64,000 nucleotides of DNA from Micrococcus porci (GTDB lineage Bacteria > Actinomycetota > Actinomycetes > Actinomycetales > Micrococcaceae), in assembly GCF_020097155.1 (NCBI RefSeq), contig NZ_CP083691.1, positions 186,001 to 250,000 on the forward strand. The letters run 5' to 3'. This document shows positions 62,765 to 64,000 of the stretch, piece after piece; the stretch's first letter is position 1, and every line of letters begins with the position of its first letter. Made by a program: the position numbers and the translations under genes. Under the pieces are notes generated by a model that saw only the letters and a program-made list of their open reading frames with translations, did no database searches and was not told the origin of the DNA.

Positions 62765-64000
62765 ATGGCCACGAAGTCCTCCACCAAGCGCGCCCCGTCC
62801 TACCGCTGCACCGAGTGCGGCTGGACCACGGTGAAGTGGGTGGGCCGCTGCGGCGAGTGCCAGGCGTGGGGAACCGTGGAGGAGGCCGGCGGTGCGGCCA
62901 CGGCCGGGCGGACGCACGCGTCCACCGTGGCGCAGGCGGCGCCCCGGATCAGGGACGTGGACGCCACGCTGGCCTCCTTCCGCACCACGGGCGTGCGGGA
63001 GCTGGACCGGGTGCTGGGCGGCGGCCTGGTCCCCGGGGCCGTGATCCTCCTGGCGGGCGAGCCCGGCATCGGCAAGTCCACGCTCCTGCTGGACGTGGCC
63101 GCGCAGACCGCCCGCGGGGCCGCCGGCGGCGGGCCGCGGGACGTGCTGTACCTGACGGGTGAGGAGTCCGCGGCGCAGGTGCGCTCCCGCGCGGACCGGA
63201 TCGGGGCGCTGGCGGACACGCTGCGCCTGGCGGCGGAGACGGACCTCGGCCGGGCGCTGGGGCAGATCGAGAAGACGGACCCCGCCCTGGTGATCGTGGA
63301 CTCCGTCCAGACGCTGCAGTCCACCGAGGTGGAGGGCGTGGCCGGCGGCGTCACCCAGGTGCGGGAGGTCGCGGCGTCGCTGATCCGCACCGCCAAGGAG
63401 AAGGGGATCACCACGATCCTCGTGGGGCACGTGACGAAGGACGGCTCCATCGCCGGGCCGCGCCTGCTCGAGCACCTCGTGGACGTGGTCTGCCAGTTCG
63501 AGGGGGACCGCCACTCGCGGCTGCGGCTGGTGCGCGCCGTGAAGAACCGGTTCGGCCCCACGGACGAGGTCGGCTGCTTCGACCTGCGGGAGGACGGCAT
63601 CGAGTCCCTCGACGACCCCTCGGGCCTGTTCCTCTCCGGCACGCAGGAGCCCGTGGAGGGCACGTGCGTGACCGTGACCCTGGAGGGCCGGCGCCCGCTC
63701 GTGGCGGAGGTCCAGGCCCTGCTCACACCCTCCGGCGGCGGCAGCGCCCGCCGCACCGTCTCCGGCGTGGACGCCGCCCGCGTGAACATGCTCCTGGCGG
63801 TGCTCCAGCGCCGGGCCCGCTTCGCCCTGGCCCAGGACGACTGCTACGTGGCCACCGTGGGCGGGGTGCGGCTCTCCGAGCCCGCCTCCGACCTCGCCGT
63901 GGCCGTGGCGATCGCCTCCGCGAAGCTCGGCGCCCCCGTGCCGCAGGGCATGATCGCCGTCGGCGAGCTGGGGCTGGCCGGGGAGGTGCGCCCCGTGCCC
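62765..64000 (+). CDS. radA: DNA repair protein RadA (partial, runs off the window)
   Basis: RecA-like ATPase aiding recombination and branch migration. 412 residues seen of about 460. N-terminal zinc finger (CTECGWTTVKWVGRCGEC), Walker A GEPGIGKST, Walker B LVIVDSVQTL, the RadA motif KNRFGPTDEVG and the start of the Lon-like C-terminal domain (LAVAVAIASAKLGAPVP). TAGGGT (62753-62758) lies 6 nt before the ATG: leaderless. The adjacent IS insertion ends at 62735, only 17 bp from that hexamer, so the minus-35 region was replaced. Confidence 0.96.
   Translation, partial: MATKSSTKRAPSYRCTECGWTTVKWVGRCGECQAWGTVEEAGGAATAGRTHASTVAQAAPRIRDVDATLASFRTTGVRELDRVLGGGLVPGAVILLAGEPGIGKSTLLLDVAAQTARGAAGGGPRDVLYLTGEESAAQVRSRADRIGALADTLRLAAETDLGRALGQIEKTDPALVIVDSVQTLQSTEVEGVAGGVTQVREVAASLIRTAKEKGITTILVGHVTKDGSIAGPRLLEHLVDVVCQFEGDRHSRLRLVRAVKNRFGPTDEVGCFDLREDGIESLDDPSGLFLSGTQEPVEGTCVTVTLEGRRPLVAEVQALLTPSGGGSARRTVSGVDAARVNMLLAVLQRRARFALAQDDCYVATVGGVRLSEPASDLAVAVAIASAKLGAPVPQGMIAVGELGLAGEVRPVP

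Overview
The window is 64 kb of very GC-rich chromosome from an actinobacterium. Gene content (purA, fba, pyrE, nadE, pta-ackA, pst, radA), several GTG starts and many transcripts that look leaderless point to the Micrococcaceae; Micrococcus is the best guess, but no rRNA or other decisive marker is present.

Layout. 1-10.9 kb: hutU facing an IclR regulator across a palindromic operator, a nitrilase-like amidase, a large-subunit catalase, a small lipoprotein between inverted hairpin repeats, purA, tdk and a DUF3151 gene. 11-24.6 kb: a secreted lipoprotein, fba, an SMP-30-like lactonase, a SpoU methyltransferase, corA, pyrE, a MarR-like gene, nadE, xth, a nitroreductase, an MFS exporter and a GH13 glucosidase. 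24.7-30 kb: two tandem amino acid permeases and a BCCT transporter, then tRNA-Glu, tRNA-Asp and tRNA-Phe. 30.5-43.6 kb: a zincin, a universal stress protein, a spermidine-synthase-like protein, a GNAT, a divergent Nramp transporter, pta-ackA, a GDPD, a DUF445 protein, one broken membrane gene, an EcsC-like protein and a carboxylesterase.

43.7-50.05 kb is a 6.3-kb integrative element in the 3' half of tRNA-Lys(UUU), bounded by 38-bp direct repeats. A tyrosine integrase and a leaderless repressor face a tightly overlapping operon holding an excisionase-like HTH protein, a winged-helix replication-like protein with five iteron-like 24-bp repeats, small ORFs and a second XRE protein. A lipoprotein gene sits near the far att site. 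No transfer, capsid or packaging gene is visible, so a phage-satellite-like or degenerate element is most likely.

50.2-57.4 kb is phosphate uptake: a DUF47/PhoU-like gene with a PiT permease converges on pstSCAB, which has a PHO-box-like promoter. 58.6-62.7 kb holds two adjacent IS481-family elements flanked by three copies of CCTAGC. The second is a 3.0-kb element carrying an alpha/beta hydrolase, a MarR regulator and two further ORFs behind a 30-bp palindrome that overlaps the promoter. radA begins at 62765 and runs off the window.

Recurring architecture. At least 19 starts lie 6-7 nt downstream of a TANNNT hexamer, the pattern of leaderless mRNAs. Many gene ends carry long-armed hairpins, several from repeat families. 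A 141-bp element occurs twice, almost identical and in opposite orientations, each time just 3' of a gene.
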